The notes: a model not told the origin generated them from the sequence alone. A DNA stretch of 8,650 bases from Desulfobacterales bacterium (GCA_027066725.1 JAMONC010000257.1:1-8650), one strand, 5' to 3'. Shown: positions 1 through 6,270, counted from the first letter of the stretch. Numbers and translations are program-made.

Positions 1-93
1 TTTCGGGTTGGGGACTATAGGGTCATCTTTACCATTATTGAAGATACATGCCTTATTTTAAGAATCAGCCATCGGCGAGAGTCTTACAGATAG
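1..93 (+). CDS. RelE/ParE-family toxin of a type II toxin-antitoxin system, C-terminal fragment (5' end outside window)
   Basis: Reading frame 1 is open from the window edge to a TAG at 91-93 and gives 30 residues, beginning FRVGDYRVIF and ending LRISHRRESYR. This matches the C-terminal signature of the RelE/ParE toxin superfamily: an R-V-G-D-Y-R-[VI]-I strand, an acidic turn (IIED), then a hydrophobic strand leading into the GHRRxVYR-like end. In E. coli RelE, a ribosome-dependent mRNA endonuclease, the catalytic basic and tyrosine residues lie at the matching places. The equivalents here would be R7, R25/R26 and Y29 of the fragment. The protein ends at the usual place for the family, so the 3' end looks intact. 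Roughly 55-60 residues should lie upstream, probably preceded by a RelB/Phd/HTH-type antitoxin gene. From this fragment alone I cannot separate an mRNA-cutting RelE from a gyrase-targeting ParE, nor exclude a 5'-truncated relic. Confidence 0.8.
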   Translation, partial: FRVGDYRVIFTIIEDTCLILRISHRRESYR

Positions 94-122
94 GAATATA
101 ACAAACTAAGGTGGTTCCCTTT

Positions 123-128
123 TATAAT
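123..128 (+). promoter_or_regulatory. Possible sigma-70 -10 element for ilvE
   Basis: TATAAT at 123-128 is a perfect -10 hexamer in the gap between the toxin stop codon and ilvE. No good -35 lies at 16-18 bp. The nearest candidate, ATAACA at 98-103, is poor and 19 bp away. AT-richness makes chance matches common. If real, transcription would start near 135 and give ilvE a leader of about 120 nt. A second weak option nearer the gene is TTGGAG (202-207) with TTAAAT (224-229). Confidence 0.25.
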
Positions 129-222
129 AATTCAAAATTAATTTCCTAAAAAAATTTTTTCTAATTTTTTATAAGACAAATGCTTGCAATACGGGGATAT
201 TTTGGAGTAAAAGATATATTGC

Positions 223-236
223 CTTAAATCTTTAAG
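223..236 (+). repeat. 14-bp inverted repeat directly before the ilvE ribosome binding site
   Basis: CTTAAA (223-228), TC, TTTAAG (231-236) is an uninterrupted inverted repeat. It abuts the ilvE Shine-Dalgarno (AAAGGA, 237-242). As RNA it can form only a short, AT-rich hairpin, so a DNA operator half-site pair is at least as plausible. A short palindrome like this can arise by chance in AT-rich DNA, but its position is suggestive. Confidence 0.35.
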
Positions 237-253
237 AAAGGATCAAAAGCGTT

Positions 254-1324
254 ATGGATATAAAATGTGAGCTAGTTCCCGAAGATTCTAGAAAGCCTAT
301 TCCTCAACCAGATGAATTGGGTTTTGGTATACATTTTACAGATCACATGTTTGTTATGGATTATAAAGATGATAAGGGTTGGATAAATGCTCGCATAATT
401 CCATATAGTCCTTTTACACTTGATCCTGCAGCAGTTTGTCTTCACTATGGCCAGGCTATTTTTGAAGGACTTAAAGCATATAAAGGGATTGATGGAAAAA
501 TCAGATTTTTTAGACCGATGGAGAATATGAAGCGGTTAAATAGGTCTGCTTGGCGTATGTGTATGCCACAAATTAATGAAAAGGACCTGCTTGATGCAAT
601 AAAAAAGTTGGTCGATATTGAAAGACGTTGGGTGCCAGAGGCAAAAGGTACTGCTCTTTATATTCGTCCATTTATGATTGCAACAGAACCTTTTTTAGGA
701 GTAAGACCTGCTAAAGAATACATACTTTCTGTTATTCTTACACCTGTTGGTGCATATTATAAAGAAGGTTTTAATCCGGTTAAGATATTTGTAACAGATA
801 AATATGTTCGTGCAGCAGTTGGTGGAGTAGGAGAGGCTAAGGCAGCAGGAAACTATGCTGCAAGTCTTATGGCTTCAGAAGAAGCAAAAGAAAAAGGTTT
901 TACTCAAGTGTTATGGCTTGATGCAAAAGAGAGAAAATATGTAGAAGAAGTTGGGACAATGAATATATTTTTCGTGCTAGATGGTGAAGTAGTAACTCCT
1001 GAGCTTACAGGTAGTATTTTATCCGGAATTACTAGAGATTCTGTTATTAGACTTTCTAAGGATTGGGGATATAAAGTTAGTGAAAGACGTATTAGCATAG
1101 ATGAAGTAATAGAGGCAGCTAAAAGCGGTAAGTTAAACGAGTGTTTTGGAACGGGAACTGCTGCTGTAATATCTCCTGTTGGATTTTTATATTATAAAGA
1201 TCAAGGATATAAAATAAATGGAGGAAAGACTGGTCCATTAGCACAAAGACTTTTTGATGAGTTAACAGGGATCCAATATGGAGAAAAGCCAGATCCTTAT
1301 GGTTGGGTAGAATTTTTAGAATAA
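254..1324 (+). CDS. ilvE: Branched-chain amino acid aminotransferase
   Basis: This PLP enzyme of fold type IV interconverts leucine, isoleucine and valine with their 2-oxo acids, using glutamate/2-oxoglutarate in the cytoplasm. The 356-residue length fits the longer BCAT subgroup (about 350-365 aa, shared with mitochondrial enzymes) rather than the roughly 300-aa E. coli type. Visible motifs are LHYGQAIFEGLKAY (63-76), an RPF substrate-loop region (138-140), the PLP-lysine segment GVGEAKAAGNYAASL with K196 as the Schiff-base lysine, EVGTMNIFFV (232-241), and the phosphate-cup segment GSILSGITRDSV (253-264). GTGTAAVISPVG (299-310) closes the active site. ATG at 254 follows AAAGGA with an 11-nt spacer, slightly long. 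The gene stands alone on the plus strand, downstream of the toxin fragment and convergent with argF. No other ilv or leu gene is adjacent, so regulation with the BCAA pathway cannot be read from context. Confidence 0.96.
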   Translation: MDIKCELVPEDSRKPIPQPDELGFGIHFTDHMFVMDYKDDKGWINARIIPYSPFTLDPAAVCLHYGQAIFEGLKAYKGIDGKIRFFRPMENMKRLNRSAWRMCMPQINEKDLLDAIKKLVDIERRWVPEAKGTALYIRPFMIATEPFLGVRPAKEYILSVILTPVGAYYKEGFNPVKIFVTDKYVRAAVGGVGEAKAAGNYAASLMASEEAKEKGFTQVLWLDAKERKYVEEVGTMNIFFVLDGEVVTPELTGSILSGITRDSVIRLSKDWGYKVSERRISIDEVIEAAKSGKLNECFGTGTAAVISPVGFLYYKDQGYKINGGKTGPLAQRLFDELTGIQYGEKPDPYGWVEFLE

Positions 1325-1353
1325 ATTATTAAGAATCTGGCTTATTATCACAA

Positions 1354-2295
1354 TTACTTGACCAAAAATTCAAGAAGTGCTCTGTGAAGGTGCATTTTGT
1401 TTTCTGCCTGATCCCATACTACAGATTGTGGGCCTTCTAGGACTTCTTCTGTTATTTCTTGACCTCTGTGGGCAGGAAGACAATGTAAAACAATAGCATC
1501 TTTTTTGGCATGGGATAAAAGTTTGGTATTTACCTGATAGTTTTTAAATATTTCTTTTCTCTCATCTTCCTCATCTTCTTGTCCCATACTAGCCCATACA
1601 TCTGTATTTATAACATCAGCATCTTCTACTGCCTTAATAGGATCATTCACAACAACTATATTAGCTTTGGAATCTTTTAGACTTTCTTCTATTATATGTT
1701 TATCTGGCTCATAGCCCTTGGGACATGCAAGATAAAGATTAAGATCAAGTCTTGCACATACTTCTATCCAAGAATGTGCAACATTATTCCCATCCCCTAC
1801 CCATGCTATTTTAAGTCCTTTAATATCATCTAAGTTAAATCCTTGTGATTTTTTTTCAATCACGGTCATAATATCAGAAAGGGCTTGGCACGGATGGTGC
1901 TGATCTGTAAGGCCATTTATTACTGGAATACTTGCCCAGTTTGCAAGTTCTTCTACAATATTTTGTCCAAACGTTCTTACAACAAGACAATCAAGGTACC
2001 TAGAAAGTACCCTGGCAGTGTCTTTAAGTGGTTCACCACGATTTAGTTGTAAATCTTTTGAGGATAAAAACGTACAGTTGCCTCCAAGATTATACATTGC
2101 AGATTCAAAAGATATTCGAGTCCTTGTTGAGTGTTTTTCAAATAAGAGTCCTAATATCTTTCCTTTTGCAGCTTCACTTTTTTTACCAGTTTTAAGCTCT
2201 TTTTTTAATTCATTAGCCCTAGTTAAAACTGTTTTAACTTCATCTACAGAAAAATCTAATACTCTTAGAAAATCTTTTGCCTTTTTAGGCTTCAT
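1354..2295 (-). CDS. argF: Ornithine carbamoyltransferase (anabolic)
   Basis: This enzyme transfers the carbamoyl group from carbamoyl phosphate to ornithine to give citrulline, the sixth step of arginine synthesis. The 313-residue length is typical. Visible motifs are the carbamoyl-phosphate loop STRTR (56-60, within FEKHSTRTR), RTFGQ (107-111), HPCQ (134-137), the DVWASMGQE ornithine loop (232-240) and the HCLPAHRG catalytic-cysteine segment (271-278, Cys272). The SMG loop and HCLP distinguish it from aspartate carbamoyltransferase. The start is supported by a strong Shine-Dalgarno, AAGGAGGA at 2302-2309, 6 nt before the ATG. It lies 42 bp after argB and is the last gene of the unit. An anabolic role is inferred from argB; no arcA or arcC is present. 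argD, which sits between argB and argF in some related genomes, is absent here. Confidence 0.96.
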   Translation of the reverse strand: MKPKKAKDFLRVLDFSVDEVKTVLTRANELKKELKTGKKSEAAKGKILGLLFEKHSTRTRISFESAMYNLGGNCTFLSSKDLQLNRGEPLKDTARVLSRYLDCLVVRTFGQNIVEELANWASIPVINGLTDQHHPCQALSDIMTVIEKKSQGFNLDDIKGLKIAWVGDGNNVAHSWIEVCARLDLNLYLACPKGYEPDKHIIEESLKDSKANIVVVNDPIKAVEDADVINTDVWASMGQEDEEDERKEIFKNYQVNTKLLSHAKKDAIVLHCLPAHRGQEITEEVLEGPQSVVWDQAENKMHLHRALLEFLVK

Positions 2296-2337
2296 TTATA
2301 TTCCTCCTTCTCCCCTATAGCTTAAAAAGACGTTTGT

Positions 2338-3234
2338 TTAAGGATCATGTGTTATCTCTGTGCCAATGCCAGAGTCAGTAAAGAGTTCGAGTAAGATTGC
2401 ATGAGACCTTCTACCATCTATTATATGAGTTTTTTCTACTCCATTTTTTAATGCCTTCATGCAGGCCTTTAGTTTTGGAATCATTCCTGCTTTGGCTATC
2501 TTTTTTTCAATTAGTTCCTCTGCTTGGGAGCAATATAGTGAAGAAATAAGTTTTTTATTTTCATCTAGTACCCCTTCAACATCTGTTAAAAGGATTAATC
2601 TTGAGGCAGAAAGCCTTCCAGCAATAGCACCTGCTACTAAATCAGCATTTATGTTGTATGCTTGCCCTTCAGGACCTACTCCAACAGGGGCAATAACTGG
2701 TATAAAATCAGCGTCTTTTAATGCATTAAGTACATCTGGATTTACCTCTTTTACCTTTCCAACACGTCCTATGTCTATGATTTCAGGAGGCCTTTCAGCA
2801 CCTTTATATTTATATATCTTCATAGGTTTTGCCTTTATAAGGTCTCCATCTCTTCCAGAAAGCCCTACTGCCTTGCCTCCATGAGAATTTATAAGCCCTA
2901 CAATGTCTTTATTAACTGTGCCAACAAGAACCATCTCAACGACACTCATAGTTTCGTCATCTGTTACTCGTTGGCCTTCTATGAAGTTAGGGGTAATACC
3001 CATACGCTCCATGGTCTTACTTATTTGAGGGCCGCCGCCATGTACTATCACAGGATGAATCCCTACATATTTCATTAAAATGATATCCAAGACAAAATCT
3101 TTTTTAAGTGATTCATCTACCATTGCATGTCCGCCATATTTTATGACAACAGTCTTTCCATAAAAATGGCGGATATACGGGAGAGCCTCAATTAACGTCT
3201 CTGCTGTAGAGATGTTATTATTTATTGACGACAT
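2338..3234 (-). CDS. argB: Acetylglutamate kinase, probably the arginine-inhibited type
   Basis: This enzyme phosphorylates N-acetyl-L-glutamate with ATP, the second step of arginine synthesis. Motifs of the amino-acid kinase fold are IKYGGHAM with catalytic K32, HGGGP (65-69) for the substrate and phosphate, QRVTD with R89, the NINAD segment (194-198) with N196 and D198, LLTDVEGV (215-222) and MIPKL with K254. At 298 residues it is longer than the 258-aa arginine-insensitive E. coli enzyme. The extra N-terminal segment carries AETLIEALPYIRHFYGKT, the mobile helix of hexameric, arginine-inhibited enzymes such as those of Thermotoga and Pseudomonas. The C-terminal SGIGTEI (288-294) also fits that class. 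Feedback inhibition by arginine is therefore inferred. Its Shine-Dalgarno AAGGAG (3245-3250) overlaps the hslU stop codon, 14 bp upstream, suggesting translational coupling. Confidence 0.96.
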   Translation of the reverse strand: MSSINNNISTAETLIEALPYIRHFYGKTVVIKYGGHAMVDESLKKDFVLDIILMKYVGIHPVIVHGGGPQISKTMERMGITPNFIEGQRVTDDETMSVVEMVLVGTVNKDIVGLINSHGGKAVGLSGRDGDLIKAKPMKIYKYKGAERPPEIIDIGRVGKVKEVNPDVLNALKDADFIPVIAPVGVGPEGQAYNINADLVAGAIAGRLSASRLILLTDVEGVLDENKKLISSLYCSQAEELIEKKIAKAGMIPKLKACMKALKNGVEKTHIIDGRRSHAILLELFTDSGIGTEITHDP

Positions 3235-3248
3235 CTCTTTTTTACTCC

Positions 3249-4649
3249 TTATAGGATAAACCTGCTTAAATCATCATCACTTATTATGTCTTTTAGCTTA
3301 TCTTTTACATATTCTGCAGTAATCTTTATTTTTTGTGGTGCAATATCTGGTGCTTCAAAGGATATATCTTCAAGAAGTTTTTCCATTACAGTATGTAGTC
3401 TTCTTGCACCAATATTTTCTGTACGTTCATTTACTTCATAAGCAATTCTAGCAATTTCTTCTATGGCTTCGTCGTTAAAATCAAGTTCAATATTTTCTGT
3501 TGCAAGAAGAGCCTTGTATTGAGTTACAAGAGCATTTTCTGGTTCAGTTAGAATTCTTACAAAGTCTTGTTGTGTAAGTGCACTTAGTTCCACCCTAATT
3601 GGGAATCTACCTTGTAGTTCAGGTAAAAGATCAGAGGGCTTTGCTATATGAAAAGCACCTGATGCAATAAATAAAATATGATCTGTACGAACTATACCAT
3701 ATTTTGTGTGAACACTCGTTCCTTCAACAATGGGTAAAAGATCTCTTTGTACCCCTTCTCTTGAAACATCAGGACTAGAACCACCCCCAGATTTAGCAGC
3801 TACTTTGTCAATTTCATCTAAAAATATGATCCCAGATTGTTCAACTCTTGCTATAGCTTTTTCTACGACCTTATCCATATCTATGAGTTTACCCGCAGCT
3901 TCCTGTTGAAGTAACTTTCTAGCCTCTGATACCTTTACTCTTTTTCTTTTTCTTTTACCTGGAAAGATATTCGATAGCATTTCTTGAAGATTTGCTTGTA
4001 CATCTTCCATTCCTGCAGCTGCAAATATCTCTACCATTGGGGCTGATTGTCTTGAAGTTGCTTCAATTTCTACATAACGATCATCCAATTTGCCCTCACG
4101 AAGCATTTGTCGAAACTTCTCTCTAGTAGATTCGTAAGTTTTATTTTCTAATGTTGAGTCTTCTTCAAGGCTTGTACGTCTTGGTAATAAAAGATCAAGT
4201 AGGCGTTCTTCTGCCTGTTTTGCAGCAGCTTCTTCAACCTTTTTTCGTTCCTCATTTTTAACCATATCTACAGCAATATGAGTAAGGTCTCTAATCATAG
4301 ATTCAACATCTCTTCCTACATAACCAACTTCAGTAAACTTGGTAGCCTCCACTTTTAAAAATGGAGAATTTGCAAGTTTTGCAAGACGTCTTGCAATTTC
4401 TGTTTTACCAACACCTGTTGGGCCTATCATAATGATATTTTTAGGAGCAATTTCGTCCCTTAAGGCTTCTGGAATCTGTTGCCTTCTCCAACGATTTCTA
4501 AGTGCTATTGCAACGGATTTTTTTGCTTGATCTTGTCCAATAATGTATTTATCAAGTTCTGCTACAATTTCTTTAGGTGTTAGTTCTTTAGATACAGCAT
4601 CAAGGTCCTTTTCTGATTTGTTTATGCTAGGATATAAATCTTTTTCCAT
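3249..4649 (-). CDS. hslU: HslU (ClpY), AAA+ unfoldase subunit of the HslVU protease
   Basis: HslU is the hexameric ATPase that unfolds substrates and threads them into the HslV chamber in the cytoplasm. Domain order is visible: the IIGQDQAKKSVAIALRNRWR start of the N domain (36-55), Walker A GPTGVGKT (76-83), the pore loop GYVG (109-112), an I domain over about 120-250, Walker B IIFLDEID (274-281), the ELQGRFP arginine-finger segment (344-350) and sensor II GARRLHT (414-420). The C-terminal tail DLSRFIL (460-466) is the segment that docks into HslV. The I domain contains a strongly basic run, KRKRKRVK (232-239). The length is 466 aa against 443 in E. coli, partly from about 20 extra residues before TPKEIV. 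No other in-frame ATG, GTG or TTG was found in that extension, and GAGGG at 4657-4661 supports the start. It begins 3 bp after the hslV stop. Confidence 0.97.
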   Translation of the reverse strand: MEKDLYPSINKSEKDLDAVSKELTPKEIVAELDKYIIGQDQAKKSVAIALRNRWRRQQIPEALRDEIAPKNIIMIGPTGVGKTEIARRLAKLANSPFLKVEATKFTEVGYVGRDVESMIRDLTHIAVDMVKNEERKKVEEAAAKQAEERLLDLLLPRRTSLEEDSTLENKTYESTREKFRQMLREGKLDDRYVEIEATSRQSAPMVEIFAAAGMEDVQANLQEMLSNIFPGKRKRKRVKVSEARKLLQQEAAGKLIDMDKVVEKAIARVEQSGIIFLDEIDKVAAKSGGGSSPDVSREGVQRDLLPIVEGTSVHTKYGIVRTDHILFIASGAFHIAKPSDLLPELQGRFPIRVELSALTQQDFVRILTEPENALVTQYKALLATENIELDFNDEAIEEIARIAYEVNERTENIGARRLHTVMEKLLEDISFEAPDIAPQKIKITAEYVKDKLKDIISDDDLSRFIL

Positions 4650-4652
4650 TTT

Positions 4653-5204
4653 TTAACCCTCTTCTAAGGTTTCTATAATAATGTTATCGTTTGTATAAAT
4701 GCATATAGATGAAGCTATTTTAAGAGCAGTTTCTGCAATAGTTTTAGCATCAAGCTGTGTATGAGAAATTAATGCTCTTGCAGCAGCAAGTGCATATGGA
4801 CCTCCTGAACCTATAGCAAGTATTCCATCATCTGGTTCCATTACATCTCCTAGCCCTGATATTAAAAGGCAGTGGTCTTTGTCTACTGCAATTAATAATG
4901 CTTCAAGTCGTCTCAATATTTTGTCTGTACGCCATTTTTTAGCAAGTTCAACTGCAGCCCTTACCAGGTTACCTTTGGTTATTTCAAGTTGTTTTTCAAG
5001 TAGTTCAAATAAAGTAAATGCATCTGCAGTTGCACCTGCAAATCCTGTTATGACTTTGCCATTATAAAGCCTTCTTATTTTTTTTGCATGATGTTTTAAT
5101 ACGGTTGTTCCTTGAGTTACCTGCCCATCTCCTGCAACAGCAACTTCTCCATCTTTTTTTATTGCAATAACTGTTGTGCCATAAAATTTTTCATTGTTAT
5201 TCAT
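4653..5204 (-). CDS. hslV: HslV (ClpQ), threonine peptidase subunit of the HslVU protease
   Basis: HslV forms the double-ring proteolytic chamber and works with HslU. It is an N-terminal nucleophile hydrolase (peptidase family T1). The predicted protein starts MNNNEKFYG, then TT. By alignment with E. coli the nucleophile Thr1 is T10, so a nine-residue propeptide must be removed, whereas E. coli loses only the Met. The conserved segments follow: AGDGQVTQG (24-32), KKIRRLYNGKV with K42 equivalent to Lys33 of the mature enzyme, GFAGATADAFTLFE (54-67), RRLEALL (98-104), IGSGGPYALAAARAL (131-145) and CIYTND (168-173). The 183-residue length is normal. The ATG lies 6 nt after AGGAG (5211-5215), and both the start and the Shine-Dalgarno are inside the end of xerC, with an 8-bp overlap of the reading frames. 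Expression coupled to xerC is likely. Confidence 0.97.
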   Translation of the reverse strand: MNNNEKFYGTTVIAIKKDGEVAVAGDGQVTQGTTVLKHHAKKIRRLYNGKVITGFAGATADAFTLFELLEKQLEITKGNLVRAAVELAKKWRTDKILRRLEALLIAVDKDHCLLISGLGDVMEPDDGILAIGSGGPYALAAARALISHTQLDAKTIAETALKIASSICIYTNDNIIIETLEEG

Positions 5205-6135
5205 CTTTTTCTCCTAAATTAGACTTTAGGTATTGTGCACGAGGATGTGCTTTATCATAGACATTAGCTAGACGTCTAAGATCAAGATGTGTATAGAGCT
5301 CTGTAGTTACTAGACTTTTATGCCCTAATATTTCTTGAATTGCTCGTAAATCAGCTCCAGATTCAAGTAGATGTGTTGCCATAGTATGCCTTAAGGTATG
5401 AGGAGTTACTGGTTTAAATGTACCAGATATTATTCTATATTTATAAAGTATTCTAGCAATAGTTCTTCTAGTAAGACGCTTACCACCTCTATTTATAAAA
5501 AGTGCTGATTCATTAAATCTTTTTTTATTTCTTATAACTATCTCTCTTTCTTTAAGATAGTTTATTAGGGCCTCTTTAGCTTTTTTACCAAAAGGAACAA
5601 TTCTTTCTTTACTTCCTTTTCCTTTTACTTTAATCATTTCTGGAGAAAAATTTACATTATCTAAATTAAGTCCTACAAGTTCACTTACTCTTACTCCTGT
5701 ACTATAAAGTAGTTCTAATATTGCTTTGTCTCTAATAGAGATAAAGTCATCTCCTTTAGGGGCTTCTATTAAGGAAAATGTTTCATCTATATTAAGTGAA
5801 GTTGGTAAGGCTCTAGGAGTTTTAGGGTTTGAGATAAATATTGTAGGGTCTTTTTTAATTAAGTCTTCACGCACTAAAAATTTAAAAAAACTTCTAAGAG
5901 ATGCTAGCTTTCTAGCTACACTAGTTCTTTTTTTTGTTTTTAATTCTTCTGCAAGCCAACTTCTTATATCTTGTTCCGTTATTTTTTTAAATGTTGTAAT
6001 TTCTCTTGTATTTTTTTTCTTTTTTAAGAATTGTAGGAATTGTAATATATCTTTTTTATATGCTTCTATTGTATTATGGGAATAATTTCTTTCATCTTTT
6101 AAAAATGTTATGAAAAGTTCTAATTCATCTATCAT
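5197..6135 (-). CDS. xerC: Tyrosine recombinase XerC
   Basis: XerC and XerD normally resolve chromosome dimers at dif. The 312-aa protein has an N-terminal SAM-like core-binding domain (about 1-100) and a C-terminal catalytic domain. All expected catalytic residues are visible: R149 (STGVRVSEL), K173 (KGKGSKER), H246 and R249 (PHTLRH), H272 (LGHKSL) and nucleophile Y281 (ELYTH). The end LANVYDKAHPRAQ is closer to XerC than XerD, and placement before hslVU matches the codV/xerC locus of other bacteria, so I call it the chromosomal recombinase and not a phage integrase. It starts a new unit after a terminator. The ATG at 6135 gives a normal N-terminus (MIDELELFITFL), but no Shine-Dalgarno is visible upstream (TTTTTTTAAACT). 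The coding strand has A8 and A6 runs near codons 38-43, but the frame is intact. Confidence 0.93.
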   Translation of the reverse strand: MIDELELFITFLKDERNYSHNTIEAYKKDILQFLQFLKKKKNTREITTFKKITEQDIRSWLAEELKTKKRTSVARKLASLRSFFKFLVREDLIKKDPTIFISNPKTPRALPTSLNIDETFSLIEAPKGDDFISIRDKAILELLYSTGVRVSELVGLNLDNVNFSPEMIKVKGKGSKERIVPFGKKAKEALINYLKEREIVIRNKKRFNESALFINRGGKRLTRRTIARILYKYRIISGTFKPVTPHTLRHTMATHLLESGADLRAIQEILGHKSLVTTELYTHLDLRRLANVYDKAHPRAQYLKSNLGEKDE

Positions 6136-6165
6136 AGTTTAAAAAAATTAGTTAATTTTAAATCA

Positions 6166-6186
6166 GTTTTTTAGAAGTTTTTAGAA
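6166..6186. repeat. Short tandem direct repeat in the xerC leader
   Basis: On the plus strand GTTTTTTAGAA (6166-6176) is followed immediately by GTTTTTAGAA (6177-6186), two copies differing by one T. It lies in the 135-bp gap before xerC and overlaps the proposed -10 region of xerC. It may be a replication-slippage product or a binding site. Low sequence complexity limits what can be concluded. Confidence 0.4.
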
Positions 6187-6211
6187 ATACCACAGCATTA
6201 ATAAAATTCAA
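6184..6211 (-). promoter_or_regulatory. Possible promoter of the xerC-hslVU-argBF unit
   Basis: On the minus strand TTGAAT (6206-6211) and TATTTC (6184-6189) are separated by 16 bp. The -10 is preceded by TGG, giving an extended -10 (TGGTATTTC). The matches to consensus are 4/6 and 3/6, so this is weak on sequence alone. Position supports it: it lies just downstream of the secG terminator and about 50 bp before the xerC start, where a promoter is required if the terminator works. No ArgR-type operator (TGAAT-4-ATTCA) is visible. Confidence 0.35.
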
Positions 6212-6224
6212 TGGGATTTAATAA

Positions 6225-6260
6225 AAATTTTAATAAATAAAGGGGGAGTCAGCTCCCCCT
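6225..6260 (-). terminator. Rho-independent terminator of pgk-tpiA-secG
   Basis: On the minus strand AGGGGGAG-CTGA-CTCCCCCT forms a perfect 8-bp, GC-rich stem with a 4-nt loop (6241-6260). It can extend by a G-U and an A-U pair. A T-rich stretch, TTATTTATTAAAATTT, follows at once on the same strand. The hairpin begins 10 nt after the secG stop. The palindrome is also followed by a T-rich tract on the plus strand, so it may work in both directions, although no plus-strand gene lies upstream of it. It separates the glycolysis/secretion unit from the xerC unit. Confidence 0.85.
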
Positions 6261-6270
6261 CTCTCTATTT

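Noticed and set aside
104..120. AACTAAGGTGGTTCCC resembles the T-box antiterminator motif (AGGGTGGNACCGCG)
   Set aside because: The match breaks at the CCGCG part, there is no specifier stem, and no terminator hairpin precedes ilvE. Most of the room needed for a T-box leader upstream is occupied by toxin coding sequence.
107..122. Possible terminator after the toxin (AAGG...CCTTTT)
   Set aside because: Only a 4-bp stem with a 6-nt loop, too weak to call.
180..227. 15-codon ORF (MLAIRGYFGVKDILP) as a possible ilv leader peptide for attenuation
   Set aside because: It has five branched-chain residues but no run of Leu/Ile/Val codons, no Shine-Dalgarno and no GC-rich terminator hairpin after it.
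2459..2884. Long plus-strand open frame (141 codons) opposite argB
   Set aside because: It is antisense to a fully conserved argB, has no recognizable domain and no good ribosome site; it is a shadow of the coding frame. The same holds for plus-strand frames at 2018-2320, 2881-3078, 4339-4530, 4879-5067, 5726-6085 and 7436-7666, and the minus-strand frame at 904-1098.
5197..6135. Phage or integron integrase marking a mobile element
   Set aside because: The VYDKAHPRA ending, normal length and position directly before hslVU fit chromosomal XerC; no att-like repeats or tRNA are present.
6197..6216. ArgR box (TGAATTTTATTAAT on the minus strand) near the xerC promoter
   Set aside because: Only the left half matches TGAAT; the right half does not fit ATTCA at the correct spacing.
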